DNA from: CAYJXJ01 sp964374095
GTDB taxonomy: Bacteria; Elusimicrobiota; Elusimicrobia; UBA1565; UBA9628
DNA: 33,686 nt
Direction: 5' to 3'
NCBI GenBank assembly: GCA_964374095.1
Contig: CAYJXJ010000031.1
Span: 1 to 33,686 of the forward strand
Position numbers and translations under genes: made by a program. The notes beneath the pieces are model-generated. The model made no database searches. It was not told where the DNA came from and saw only the letters and a list, made by a program, of their open reading frames with translations. How positions within the stretch are numbered: position 1 is the first letter of the stretch; each line of letters begins with the position of its first letter. Shown here piece by piece: positions 23,395-29,940 of this stretch.

Positions 23395-23421
23395 CCCATG
23401 CCGCGCCGGGCATGGGTTTTT
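23395..23421 (+). terminator. Intrinsic terminator
   Basis: CCCATGCC (23395-23402) pairs perfectly with GGCATGGG (23409-23416) around a 6-nt loop, followed by TTTTT and, after CA, another TTTTT. This is the clearest rho-independent terminator in the window. Confidence 0.8.
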
Positions 23422-23559
23422 CATTTTTAGGGGATTTCGGGAGGGGAACAAAGACTGGCGGCGTGACTCCGCCGGCCCGCCGCGACAGCGGCTCGTGGGG
23501 TGGGCTCCCGCCCCCTCCCCCGTTTTCCGGCCGGGTATGCCGGAGAGGAGGTGATCCAA

Positions 23560-23763
23560 GTGAAGATGATCAACAAGCATCAGCGCGAAGTGTCCGCCGA
23601 GGACGTGGCCATCGCGGCCTGCCGGGAGCTCGTCAAGGCCCTCGAGCAGGGCGCGGCCCGGCCCGACGTGCGCCGGGCGGCCATCCTCGCGCGGTTCGCC
23701 GTCGCGATGAATACGTCCCTAGAGGGACGGTCCATTCCGGTCGGTGATCGGAATGGGACGTAA
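23560..23763 (+). CDS. Small 67-residue protein behind a full-length Shine-Dalgarno sequence
   Basis: The ORF starts with GTG at 23560 (then AAG, ATG), 8 nt after GGAGG. The leader AGGAGGTGATCC (23546-23557) is complementary to the canonical 16S rRNA 3' tail over 12 nt, the strongest ribosome site in the window. The protein is mostly helical (VSAEDVAIAACRELVKALEQG, with DVRRAAILARFAVAMNTSL) and ends IPVGDRNGT. It has no signal peptide or membrane helix and no family I recognise. The last codons form a hairpin (GTCCATTCCG with CGGAATGGGAC). Its position after the switch-like leader suggests regulated expression. Confidence 0.6.
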   Translation: MKMINKHQREVSAEDVAIAACRELVKALEQGAARPDVRRAAILARFAVAMNTSLEGRSIPVGDRNGT

Positions 23764-23835
23764 GGAGCGTCCTCGTCGTCGCCGACCTCCCGTGAGAGTT
23801 CCGGGTGGCGAGGGCGAGGCGCTCTGCGTCCTCCA
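23764..23835 (+). other. Structured intergenic segment after the 67-residue ORF
   Basis: GAGCGTCCTCGTCGTCGCC (starting about 23765) can pair with GGCGAGGGCGAGGCGCTC (ending about 23833), with few interruptions, around an inner CCCG/CGGG hairpin. Further on, CACTTTGGGC and GCCCCAAGTG (about 23897-23916) are near-complementary. No protein gene is evident to 24049. Confidence 0.4.
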
Positions 23836-23949
23836 CAGTTCCCGCTGTTTTGCAGGCATCGAGTTAGGGCGGAGGTGCTCCGGAGGTTTTCCCCAGCACT
23901 TTGGGCGCCCCAAGTGTCGGGGATAACTGTTCCAACCTGGGCGCTGGCC

Positions 23950-23967
23950 ACCTCCACTGATGGAGGT
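23950..23967. repeat. Diverged CCTCCA...TGGAGG palindrome, copy 3
   Basis: ACCTCCA (23950-23956) and TGGAGGT (23961-23967) flank CTGA. The outer CTGGGC and GCCCAG extend the stem. The arms match the perfect palindromes at 796-815 and 4463-4482. Confidence 0.55.
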
Positions 23968-24049
23968 AAAGATGCCGGGCCCAGCCTGAATCGCGACCCC
24001 TTGACTCCAACCGGCGCGGGATTCGGGGACGGCTCCGCGGCGGCCGGCC

Positions 24050-24894
24050 TCAAGGGACGTCCAGCGGCTCGACCATCGAGCGGTCCTGGACCGATTTTTC
24101 CTTGAGCTCCCGCGCCTTCTGGATTACGCCGAGGTCGCACCAGGCCCTTGGGCGGCGTGATTTATTGAGCCGCTCGAGGGCCGAATAGAGCTCCTTATCC
24201 TCGGTCATCCACCACAGCGCCGCCGTCGAGAAGGTGTCCTCGTAGGCGTCGGGCACGATCTCGATGAGGCGCCCCTCATGCTCGAAGGAGTAGCAGCCCG
24301 CGAAGTAATTTCCGTATCCGACACGCTGCTTTTCGAATCGTTCGTAGTAGTGCTCGCAGTAGACGGGGAATTCAGCCGAGCTCTTCGCTCCCTTGAAGCC
24401 CTTGCGCCACATGCCCCCCGTCCCGTACTTGCGGACCATGATCTCCTTCTCGGCGAAGAGGTAGGCGACGCGGTAATGCTGCTCGATGGGCAGGTGGTAG
24501 AGGGCGCTCTTGAGGTGCTCGGCCCCCGGGTCGTGACCGTTCCCGACCAGAGCCTTGTCCAACTGATCCCAAATGTAAAGGCGATTGTCCTTGTCGGCGC
24601 CGGCGGCGTTGAAGAACGCGGCCCAGACGTCCTTGCCCGGGTTGTTGCGGTGCCAATTCTCCATGTGGGTCAGGAGACGGCCATAGCGGTAGCCTTGGTC
24701 CTTCTTGGAGACGCGCTGCGTGATCTCCCGCCAGCGCTCGCGCATGGGCTCGGAAAACCCCCATTCCGCGGGCGCCTCGTCGGCCGTGGCCGGGGTTCCA
24801 GCGCGGCCGCCATCGCCCAGACAAGCAACGGAAAGACCGCCAGCATGGCGAGCGAGATGCTATCCTTTTCCAACATTCCGGTACAGTCCGCCAT
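24050..24894 (-). pseudogene. Unknown membrane-anchored protein with an apparent frameshift
   Basis: Two adjoining minus-strand frames together make a sensible protein. The first, from ATG 24894 or 24876, gives a signal-anchor (DSISLAMLAVFPLLVWAMAAAL). The second gives a soluble domain, beginning about GTPATADEAPAEWGFSEP and running to the stop at 24050. The join lies near 24795-24810, where one base seems to be missing in a GGAACCCCGG stretch. If the second part is used alone, the start is ATG 24745. The domain (WHRNNPGKDVWAAFF, IEQHYRVAYLFAEKEIM, YCEHYYERFEKQRVGYG) matches nothing I know. This may be a real mutation, an assembly error or programmed shifting. Its ATG overlaps the divergent PAP2 start in CCATGG. 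Confidence 0.5.
24882..24887 (+). promoter_or_regulatory. Probable -10 box of the PAP2 gene
   Basis: TACAGT ends 5 nt before the ATG at 24893. It lies inside the start of the divergent gene on the other strand, and no ribosome site is present. Confidence 0.4.
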
Positions 24895-25561
24895 GGCGAC
24901 ACCTCCACAATCCGTTGCCCCCCCACGCGCGCCGGGCCCTCCCCCCTCGCATTGGCTCGCCGGGGGAGCGGCGCTCCTCCTCGCCCTGGGGCTAAACCTC
25001 GCGGCCGGACGCTACGTGGACCGCATCGGCCCCGGGTTGGCCCCGGCGCGGGACCTCCTGCACGACCTCCTTCCGGTCATCGACATGCCTCTCGTGCACG
25101 TCTGGGGCTTCGTCGCCTTTCTGGCCGTGTTCTCGATGGGCTCCCTGCGCTTCGAGCCGCGGGAACGGCTGCCCTACTTTCTCTGGGCCTACGGACTTAT
25201 CGTCGCCGTGCGCGCCGTATGCAACGTCCTGACGCCGATCGGCCTGCCGGCCCACGCCCCCCAGTTCGACCACTACCCGATCCAAACGGTCTTCGGCTTC
25301 TTTGATTTCCGGCACGCCCAGTTCTTCAGCGGGCACACGGCCTTCCCGTTTTTGGGATTCCTGCTTTCCGGCAACAGACCGACACGGCTGGCGTGCCTGG
25401 GCTTCTCGGTGCTCCTGGGCGGCTCGGTCATCCTAAGCCGCCTGCACTACTCCATCGACGTGGCGGCGGCATTCTTCATCACCTACACGGTCTATATCCT
25501 TAGCCAACCTTCCTACCGGGCGGTGCTCCAGAAGCTCGGTTCGCCGTTGCCCGCCGAATAG
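24893..25561 (+). CDS. PAP2-superfamily membrane phosphatase
   Basis: The 222-residue protein has about six membrane segments after a Pro-rich cytosolic head (MATPPQSVAPPRAPGPPPSH). FFSGHTAFPFLGF carries the second PAP2 motif (SGHT, catalytic His), and SRLHYSIDVAAAFFITYTVY the third (His nucleophile and Asp). The HYSIDV form is typical of the PAP2_C/sphingomyelin-synthase-like branch, so it may dephosphorylate or transfer a lipid phosphate head group at the membrane. The first classical motif (KxxxxxxRP) is not visible, as expected in that branch. The start was chosen at 24893 because earlier sequence is antisense to the neighbouring gene. Confidence 0.87.
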   Translation: MATPPQSVAPPRAPGPPPSHWLAGGAALLLALGLNLAAGRYVDRIGPGLAPARDLLHDLLPVIDMPLVHVWGFVAFLAVFSMGSLRFEPRERLPYFLWAYGLIVAVRAVCNVLTPIGLPAHAPQFDHYPIQTVFGFFDFRHAQFFSGHTAFPFLGFLLSGNRPTRLACLGFSVLLGGSVILSRLHYSIDVAAAFFITYTVYILSQPSYRAVLQKLGSPLPAE

Positions 25562-25973
25562 CCCAATTTGGGCTGGGACCAATAGGCCCCCCCTCCAGGG
25601 ATCAAGGACCCCTGCCAAGCCCCGCGGGGATGAAGAAACCCTGACGCCTCCCCGAAGTCCGGACCGTAGCACCGGCTCCCCAGGGCTTTTGTGCCCCCGG
25701 GGTCGATTCGAAACCCCCGCCCAAGCTCGCCGGAACCTGCTCAAATAGCCCCCGGGACCTCCGACCGGAGCTCGCATCCCGATCCCAGGCGCTCATGGAG
25801 AACGGGGGGCGCACCTACGACAGGATGGACGTCAAGGACCGAAAATCCGGGGAGGAACGGTCTTTTTACTTCGACATCACCATCCCCTACAATTGGCAAA
25901 AGGCCCGGTTCGCCGCTCCTGGCCCGTAAAACGGAGTTCCCAAACCAATCGCCGGATTCAGCGCCCCATCAGC
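25562..25973. other. Intergenic region with hairpin and coding debris
   Basis: GCCCA-ATT-TGGGC (25561-25573) follows the PAP2 stop without a T-run. The remainder is Pro/Gly-rich sequence with no good start site, apart from the short reading frame at 25795-25929. No promoter is obvious. Confidence 0.4.
25795..25929 (+). pseudogene. Short reading frame that looks like a protein C-terminus
   Basis: The 44-codon frame reads MENGGRTYDRMDVKD, RKSGEERSFYFDITIPYNW and QKARFAAPGP before TAA. The YDRMDVKDRKSGEE...YFDI pattern reads like real protein, and similar endings occur in bacterial hypothetical proteins as far as I recall. The frame stays open upstream, but its content there is unconvincing and there is no ribosome site. 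I interpret it as the tail of a decayed gene. Confidence 0.35.
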
Positions 25974-26789
25974 CTAGTGCCTTTCGTAGTAGAACCCGAC
26001 ATCTCTCGCATTGTCGGGATTGATTAGAAGAAGCTCATCGGTGGTGAATACCGGCTTCCAGTTGACAATATCAACGAAAACCCCGATTCTGGTCACCACC
26101 CTTTCATTTCCTTTGTTATCCGGTCTCTTTGCCGTAAAAGTGAACATGCCCGGCGCTTTTTCAGCAACATCGAATTGTCCCTGTATCAGCTCTTGGGAGA
26201 AAGTCGCGACCTTATCCTGGGAGAGAACCATATTGATGTCTTTTTTGAAGTAATCGCCTCCACTGCTGTCGGTTGAGCCGAAGAAATTACCCGCGATGTA
26301 GTTTTCCCATGTAGAGCCAAGCTTGCCTTTGAACTTGATCCTTTCGGCGACCACTACTGAATTTTTGTCATACCTGGTAATCACGGCGCCGTCCAAGGTT
26401 CCCGATTGGGCCAATGAGAGGTTGTCCGGGCTGACACTACCGTCAACCTCAATATCACCTGTCCGAGAGACACGCAGGGGCTTCATCGCATATTGCAGAT
26501 CGGTCATTTTATCTATGCGGTAAGCATACATTCTAGGAACCCATTTCGTGAGCGCCAATCGCTCCGGGCTGAGTCTGCCCGTGGCTCGATCGTACTCGGC
26601 TACGATCGCGTAATATGAATCCTTATTCGCCGGATCTTGCTTTATGAGCAAAGCCATAACATCCGGACTCTTGACATAAGGGGTCGTTCCCTTAAATGAA
26701 CCTTCCGGCAGCGAACCGGCAAAACTGACCGTCGTTAAGAGAATGGAAACTGCAAAAACAAAAAGTCCGGAAACACGCCTATTTTTCAT
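25974..26789 (-). CDS. Secreted hypothetical protein of lower GC content
   Basis: The 271-residue protein has a signal peptide (MKNRRVSGLFVFAVSILLTTVSFAG). The mature part is beta-rich: GSFKGTTPYVKSPDVMALLIKQD, YYAIVAEYDRATGRLSPERLAL, GDIEVDGSVSPDNLSLAQSG, and a final FVDIVNWKPVFTTDELLLINPDN. It is probably periplasmic or surface-bound. The ATG at 26789 follows GGGGGGTGAC and about 25 nt of leader after a TACAAT box (26822-26817), unlike the leaderless genes nearby. Its base composition is visibly less GC-rich than its neighbours, suggesting a different history. No family recognised. Confidence 0.7.
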   Translation of the reverse strand: MKNRRVSGLFVFAVSILLTTVSFAGSLPEGSFKGTTPYVKSPDVMALLIKQDPANKDSYYAIVAEYDRATGRLSPERLALTKWVPRMYAYRIDKMTDLQYAMKPLRVSRTGDIEVDGSVSPDNLSLAQSGTLDGAVITRYDKNSVVVAERIKFKGKLGSTWENYIAGNFFGSTDSSGGDYFKKDINMVLSQDKVATFSQELIQGQFDVAEKAPGMFTFTAKRPDNKGNERVVTRIGVFVDIVNWKPVFTTDELLLINPDNARDVGFYYERH

Positions 26790-26816
26790 GTCACCCCCCT
26801 TGGGCATCCTGGGAGG

Positions 26817-26822
26817 ATTGTA
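26817..26822 (-). promoter_or_regulatory. Probable -10 box of the lower-GC secreted protein
   Basis: TACAAT on the minus strand lies 27 nt before the ATG, leaving space for a normal leader with a GGGGGG ribosome site. Confidence 0.45.
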
Positions 26823-26937
26823 CCAGGGCCGGCGGAATTCCACATGGGCCGGACAGCGCTCGCTTGTCCGGTCTCTAGGCCTAGAAATGGGATTAGCGTC
26901 ACTGGGCGCAAACCGGCGCAGGCGGGGGCGGTGAAAA

Positions 26938-28095
26938 TCAGTTCGAAGTTTCTTTCCTGGCGTAGGCCTCCGTCCGCCGCCAGAAACTCAGGAAGGCCTC
27001 GGCGCTCCTGGCGGCCGGGACCCGCGCCCCCGCGAGCCCCTTTAAAACTAGGGCGTAGCCGGTGGAGTCCGCGGCCCCCTCGATGCGGGGGATGAAGCCG
27101 TTGTAGTCCGAGCCGAGGGCGACGGCCTCCGGTCCCGCCTCGCGCGCGATGGCCGCGGCGTGGCGGATGAGGGCGGCAAGGTCCGGTCCCAGGTAGTTCG
27201 AGGCGAAGGTGACGCCGACCAACCCGCGGCTGCGGCGCACCTCGCGCAGGAGCTCGGGGGAGATCGTGCGCTCGCAGGGGGTCAGCTCCCGGGCGGCCTG
27301 GTGCGAGAACATCAGGGGCAGTCCCGGGTGGCGGCGCGCGATGTCCCGGACGGCCTTGTCGCTTGAGTGGGTGAGGTCCAGGATCAGGCCCTTGGCGACG
27401 GCGCGGTCCGCGAGGCTCTCCCCCAGCGGCGATAGGCCCTTGGTATTCCTTCGGCCCGAGTCCTTCCCCCCGGGGACGCAGTCCGATAAGGGCCCGTAGC
27501 TCACGGCGGCGGCCCCGGCCCATGGGCTGTCGGAGAAATGGGCGATGGTGACCATACGTAGGCCCCTGTCCCAGAGGGCGTCGAGGCGCTCGGCGGAGTC
27601 GACGCCGTGTCCCCCCTCCGCGGCGAGGATCACGCCGAGGCGCCACTCCTTTGACTTGAGCACCGCCTCGGCCTCGTCCGGAGTCCGCACGAGCGAGACG
27701 CGCGGGTGGCGCGCGGCCCACTCCTCCACCGCCGCGAGCTGGCCGAGCAGGGCCTTGGTGTAGCCCCCTTGGAGCTGGGAGACGACGATCGGGGCGTAGA
27801 GGGAGGCCATCACGAGCCGGACATCGGCCGCCTCAAGGTCCCTGAGGCTCACCTGGTTCGAGAAGAGGGCTTTGCGCCCGGAGACCCGGGCCGGCTCCGC
27901 CGTGGGATGCCCGCGGAAAATTCCGGGCAGGGAGACGTCCATGCGCAGATGGACATGGAGGTCGATGGCGGAGGCCCCGGCGGGGGCCGGGGCGAGGAGC
28001 CAGGCCGCCGCCGCGCGCGCCGCCCAGGTCCCGAGCGCCTGGCGCAGCAGGGCTTGGTGCCTGACGGGCTGGGAAGATGCTTGAGCGTCAAGCAT
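26938..28095 (-). CDS. Membrane dipeptidase (peptidase M19 family)
   Basis: The 385-residue zinc peptidase of the renal-dipeptidase type has an N-terminal export segment (about residues 25-42, WAARAAAAWLLAPAPAGAS). IDLHVHLRMD follows, with the first two zinc ligands (HxH in place of the family HxD). GVILAAEGGHGVD has the bridging Glu. LDLTHSSDKAVRDIARRHPG has one zinc His and LMFSHQAAR the second, and ALGSDYNGF the final Asp. It should cleave dipeptides, possibly of mixed chirality, in the periplasm. The ATG at 28095 sits 6 nt after a TAGAAT box. Confidence 0.9.
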   Translation of the reverse strand: MLDAQASSQPVRHQALLRQALGTWAARAAAAWLLAPAPAGASAIDLHVHLRMDVSLPGIFRGHPTAEPARVSGRKALFSNQVSLRDLEAADVRLVMASLYAPIVVSQLQGGYTKALLGQLAAVEEWAARHPRVSLVRTPDEAEAVLKSKEWRLGVILAAEGGHGVDSAERLDALWDRGLRMVTIAHFSDSPWAGAAAVSYGPLSDCVPGGKDSGRRNTKGLSPLGESLADRAVAKGLILDLTHSSDKAVRDIARRHPGLPLMFSHQAARELTPCERTISPELLREVRRSRGLVGVTFASNYLGPDLAALIRHAAAIAREAGPEAVALGSDYNGFIPRIEGAADSTGYALVLKGLAGARVPAARSAEAFLSFWRRTEAYARKETSN

Positions 28096-28101
28096 GGGAA
28101 T

Positions 28102-28107
28102 ATTCTA
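28102..28107 (-). promoter_or_regulatory. Probable -10 box of the dipeptidase gene
   Basis: TAGAAT (minus strand, preceded by AAATA) ends 6 nt before the ATG, and the intervening ATTCCC has no ribosome-binding character. Confidence 0.55.
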
Positions 28108-28149
28108 TATTTCCTCCGAAATTCCCGTCTCCGGCAATCTGCACCGCTG

Positions 28150-29418
28150 TCATCCGCCCTTAACCTCCCGCGCTAAAATCCATTTCCAAAGGGGCAAAAA
28201 CCGCACCTTCACCCCATCCACGGTTTCGACGCCCTCGACGCTCCAAGTGATGACACTCCCGCTTTTTAAGCCGAACTCCCGAGCGCAAGCAACAAGACCC
28301 TTGAGCTCGCGGTTCTTCGTTTTCTCAGTCTCGAGGGAGTAGCAGACTTGGATGATCTCCTTGGCATGCAGACCCTCACGAACGACGAAGTCCGCTTCCA
28401 CGCCCTCTTCATTTTTCCAGTAGTGTATATCCTGCTGGAACGCTAGACGACGCCTGAGCTCTAGATAGACGGCGTTCTCCAGGATCCGGCCCATGTCGTT
28501 TCTTCCACTCATGGCATAGAGAAAGCCCGTATCCCCAACGTAGGACTTTCTAGGGTACTGCGTCCTATCCTTGATTTTGCGCGAGAAGATCGGAACGAAG
28601 AAGAACAGATATCCATCCTGCGAGTATTTCTCAAGCTCCAGGAGGCTCGTTTTGCCGATCTTGTGTCCGAGATTCTGGAAAAAACCCAGGCACTTGGAGG
28701 CCGAGAAATAGGGCGCCTCGACAATGTATTTGCCGAAGAGCTCCACGGTGGCGATGCTCGAGTCGGCCATTTCGGCCACATCAAGGCCGATGATGTCGCG
28801 AAAATAGGAGCTGATTATCCGCACCTTATCCGTCATGTCTGGAGCAAGAACGGCCTCGGGGAATCCTCCGTAGACAAGATATTCATTGAGAGCTTTTTCC
28901 ACTCGCCCCAACCCAGCGGTGGTGCGTTCGACGGTCACGCCTTTGAAGCGGAGAAACTCAGCAAACGAAAGCGGGTAGAGCTCATAAGCCAGCATTCTCC
29001 CCCGCAGGGGTTTGGAAGGCGAAGCTATCGCGCCCCGAGAGGAACTCACGATGACATGCAATTGGCCCTTGAGCATCTCGTGGTTGCGGGCAAGCCACCC
29101 CTCCCAGCCCTTGGCCGCCGTGACCTCATCGAGCAGCAGATAACCTGAGTCCCCAAACCATTTGAGAGCGTCATCAAGCAAGGCGGGCGAGTCCTTGATC
29201 CGGCTGTCCTCCAGGTTAAAATAGGCGGCGTTCTTGCCTTCCTTAAGAAGCTTCTGCCTGAGCAGAATGAGAACGCTCGACTTACCGCCGCGCCGTATGC
29301 CTGTGATCGCCACGATCTTAAGCCGAGCATCTCCCACCACTCGCTCAAGACTCAGGCCCCGCGGAACAAGCGTTTTTTTAAGCGCGTACGCATTCCACTC
29401 ATCGAAAACGGCATTCAC
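28150..29418 (-). CDS. AAA+ ATPase with DUF4143 C-terminal domain
   Basis: This 422-residue protein has a P-loop GIRRGGKSSVL (about residue 41), Walker B GYLLLDEV, a sensor-type HVIVSSSRGAI, then LYPLSFAEFL and YLVYGGFPEAVL, the hallmark of AAA_14/DUF4143 ATPases. The C-terminal part has VGDTGFLYAM, LENAVYLELRRR and EGVEADFVVREG, followed by KEIIQVCYSL, a PD-(D/E)xK-like arrangement. These genes are widespread, often horizontally moved, and of unclear function (toxin or defence-related roles have been suggested). The lower GC and solitary, operator-bearing promoter fit acquisition. Confidence 0.9.
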   Translation of the reverse strand: MNAVFDEWNAYALKKTLVPRGLSLERVVGDARLKIVAITGIRRGGKSSVLILLRQKLLKEGKNAAYFNLEDSRIKDSPALLDDALKWFGDSGYLLLDEVTAAKGWEGWLARNHEMLKGQLHVIVSSSRGAIASPSKPLRGRMLAYELYPLSFAEFLRFKGVTVERTTAGLGRVEKALNEYLVYGGFPEAVLAPDMTDKVRIISSYFRDIIGLDVAEMADSSIATVELFGKYIVEAPYFSASKCLGFFQNLGHKIGKTSLLELEKYSQDGYLFFFVPIFSRKIKDRTQYPRKSYVGDTGFLYAMSGRNDMGRILENAVYLELRRRLAFQQDIHYWKNEEGVEADFVVREGLHAKEIIQVCYSLETEKTKNRELKGLVACAREFGLKSGSVITWSVEGVETVDGVKVRFLPLWKWILAREVKGG

Positions 29419-29431
29419 GACGCGCTCCGTC

Positions 29432-29485
29432 CAGAATATTCTGTTCTCATATAGAACAGTATAACATACTTTCTGTTTTCTTCAA
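29432..29485 (-). promoter_or_regulatory. Promoter and palindromic operator of the AAA/DUF4143 gene
   Basis: Minus strand: TTGAAG (29485-29480), a 16-nt spacer and TATACT (29463-29458). Overlapping the -10 and start is CTGTTCT-N5-AGAACAG (29441-29459), and a second palindrome CAGAATATTCTG abuts it (29432-29443). The placement suits a repressor that blocks initiation. Confidence 0.7.
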
Positions 29486-29749
29486 GAACTATTTTTGAGT
29501 GGGAATTGACTCGGCCGCGATGCGTAAGAGACTGCCGTCATTTTTCGGGAACATGTCTCGGGCTGCCAAACGCAACGGTTTTTTTACCCGATAACCGGCT
29601 CCAATACTTGGTAGACTTCCCAACGAGCACCCATTTATCCTACCCTTCTCTTCTAAGAAATGCCCTGTTCATTGACATGCGCTACAATAGTTCGCGCTCG
29701 AAGCCGCTCTCCTGGCCGGTACGTTACCCCTACGCTCAAAAAAGACAAT
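29486..29749. other. Intergenic region with no convincing gene
   Basis: AT-richer than the surroundings. Open frames here have no ribosome site and read as low-quality protein. A TTGACA at about 29668 and TACAAT at about 29680 are too close together to form a promoter. Confidence 0.4.
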
Positions 29750-29777
29750 TTGAAGGACAGCAAAAAAGTTATACAAT
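29750..29777 (+). promoter_or_regulatory. Promoter of tRNA-Tyr
   Basis: TTGAAG (29750-29755), a 16-nt spacer and TACAAT (29772-29777) place the start about 14 nt before the tRNA. Confidence 0.65.
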
Positions 29778-29797
29778 CACCTAGCAAATACGCAAAA

Positions 29798-29881
29798 GGT
29801 TGGGTGGCTGAGCGGTCAAAAGCAACGGTCTGTAAAACCGTCGGGCTACGCCCTACACAGGTTCGAATCCTGTCCCAACCA
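29798..29881 (+). tRNA. tRNA-Tyr (anticodon GTA)
   Basis: Class II tRNA of 84 nt. The acceptor GGTTGGG pairs with CCCAACC, and the discriminator is A. The anticodon stem ACGGT/ACCGT encloses CTGTAAA, giving GTA. The long variable arm is CGGGCTACGCCCTAC, and T arm ACAGG-TTCGAAT-CCTGT is perfect. CCA is not encoded. Confidence 0.96.
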
Positions 29882-29908
29882 CCCCGCCTACTCACACCTC
29901 GACAATAG

Positions 29909-29937
29909 CCTGCGCTTCCAATAACTGGAAGCGCAGG
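29909..29937. repeat. 29-bp dispersed hairpin, copy 2
   Basis: CCTGCGCTTCCA and TGGAAGCGCAGG form a perfect 12-bp stem with loop ATAAC. It is 27/29 identical to the reverse complement of 727-755. It sits between tRNA-Tyr and the end of the PorV-like gene, where it could also stop or protect transcripts from both sides, but it has no T-run. Confidence 0.75.
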
Positions 29938-29940
29938 CAC

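Larger units (their letters stand above)
23251..23421 (+). ncRNA. Structured RNA or attenuator leader of unknown family
   Basis: The roughly 171-nt RNA lies between a strong promoter and an intrinsic terminator. First, TGGTCACG (23251-23258) pairs with TGTGGCCA (23283-23290) around an inner GCGCG/CGCGC stem. Next, TCGGACCC (23338-23345) pairs with GGGTCCGA (23355-23362) and presents GGGCATGGG mostly in its loop. That loop sequence repeats the 3' arm of the terminator (23408-23416), so it can capture the terminator's 5' arm CCCCATGCC and act as an antiterminator. I see no match to the T-box, TPP, SAM, glycine, c-di-GMP, SRP, tmRNA or RNase P signatures I know. It may be a stand-alone small RNA or a riboswitch-like leader for the ORF at 23560. 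Confidence 0.6.

Noticed and set aside
23251..23421. Known RNA families (6S, SRP, tmRNA, RNase P, common riboswitches) for the structured RNA
   Set aside because: No GGAAG SRP tetraloop region, no tRNA-like ends, no RNase P AGGAAAGTCC or ACAGAA core and no standard riboswitch boxes are present. 6S RNA cannot be excluded by eye but the long central-bubble rod is not evident.
24278..25561. PAP2 reading frame extended to 427 residues
   Set aside because: The added part lies opposite the unknown minus-strand gene and does not resemble PAP2; ATG 24893 gives the normal length.
25691..26023. 110-residue plus-strand frame after PAP2
   Set aside because: It has a Pro/Ser/Arg-rich composition, overlaps the 3' end of the secreted-protein gene and has no ribosome site.
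29441..29459. LexA box
   Set aside because: GTTC-N7-GAAC does not fit the E. coli CTG-N10-CAG spacing well nor the Bacillus GAAC-N4-GTTC orientation; left as a generic operator.
29506..29784. 92-residue reading frame before tRNA-Tyr
   Set aside because: It has no ribosome site, contains the tRNA promoter at its end and reads as non-protein-like sequence.
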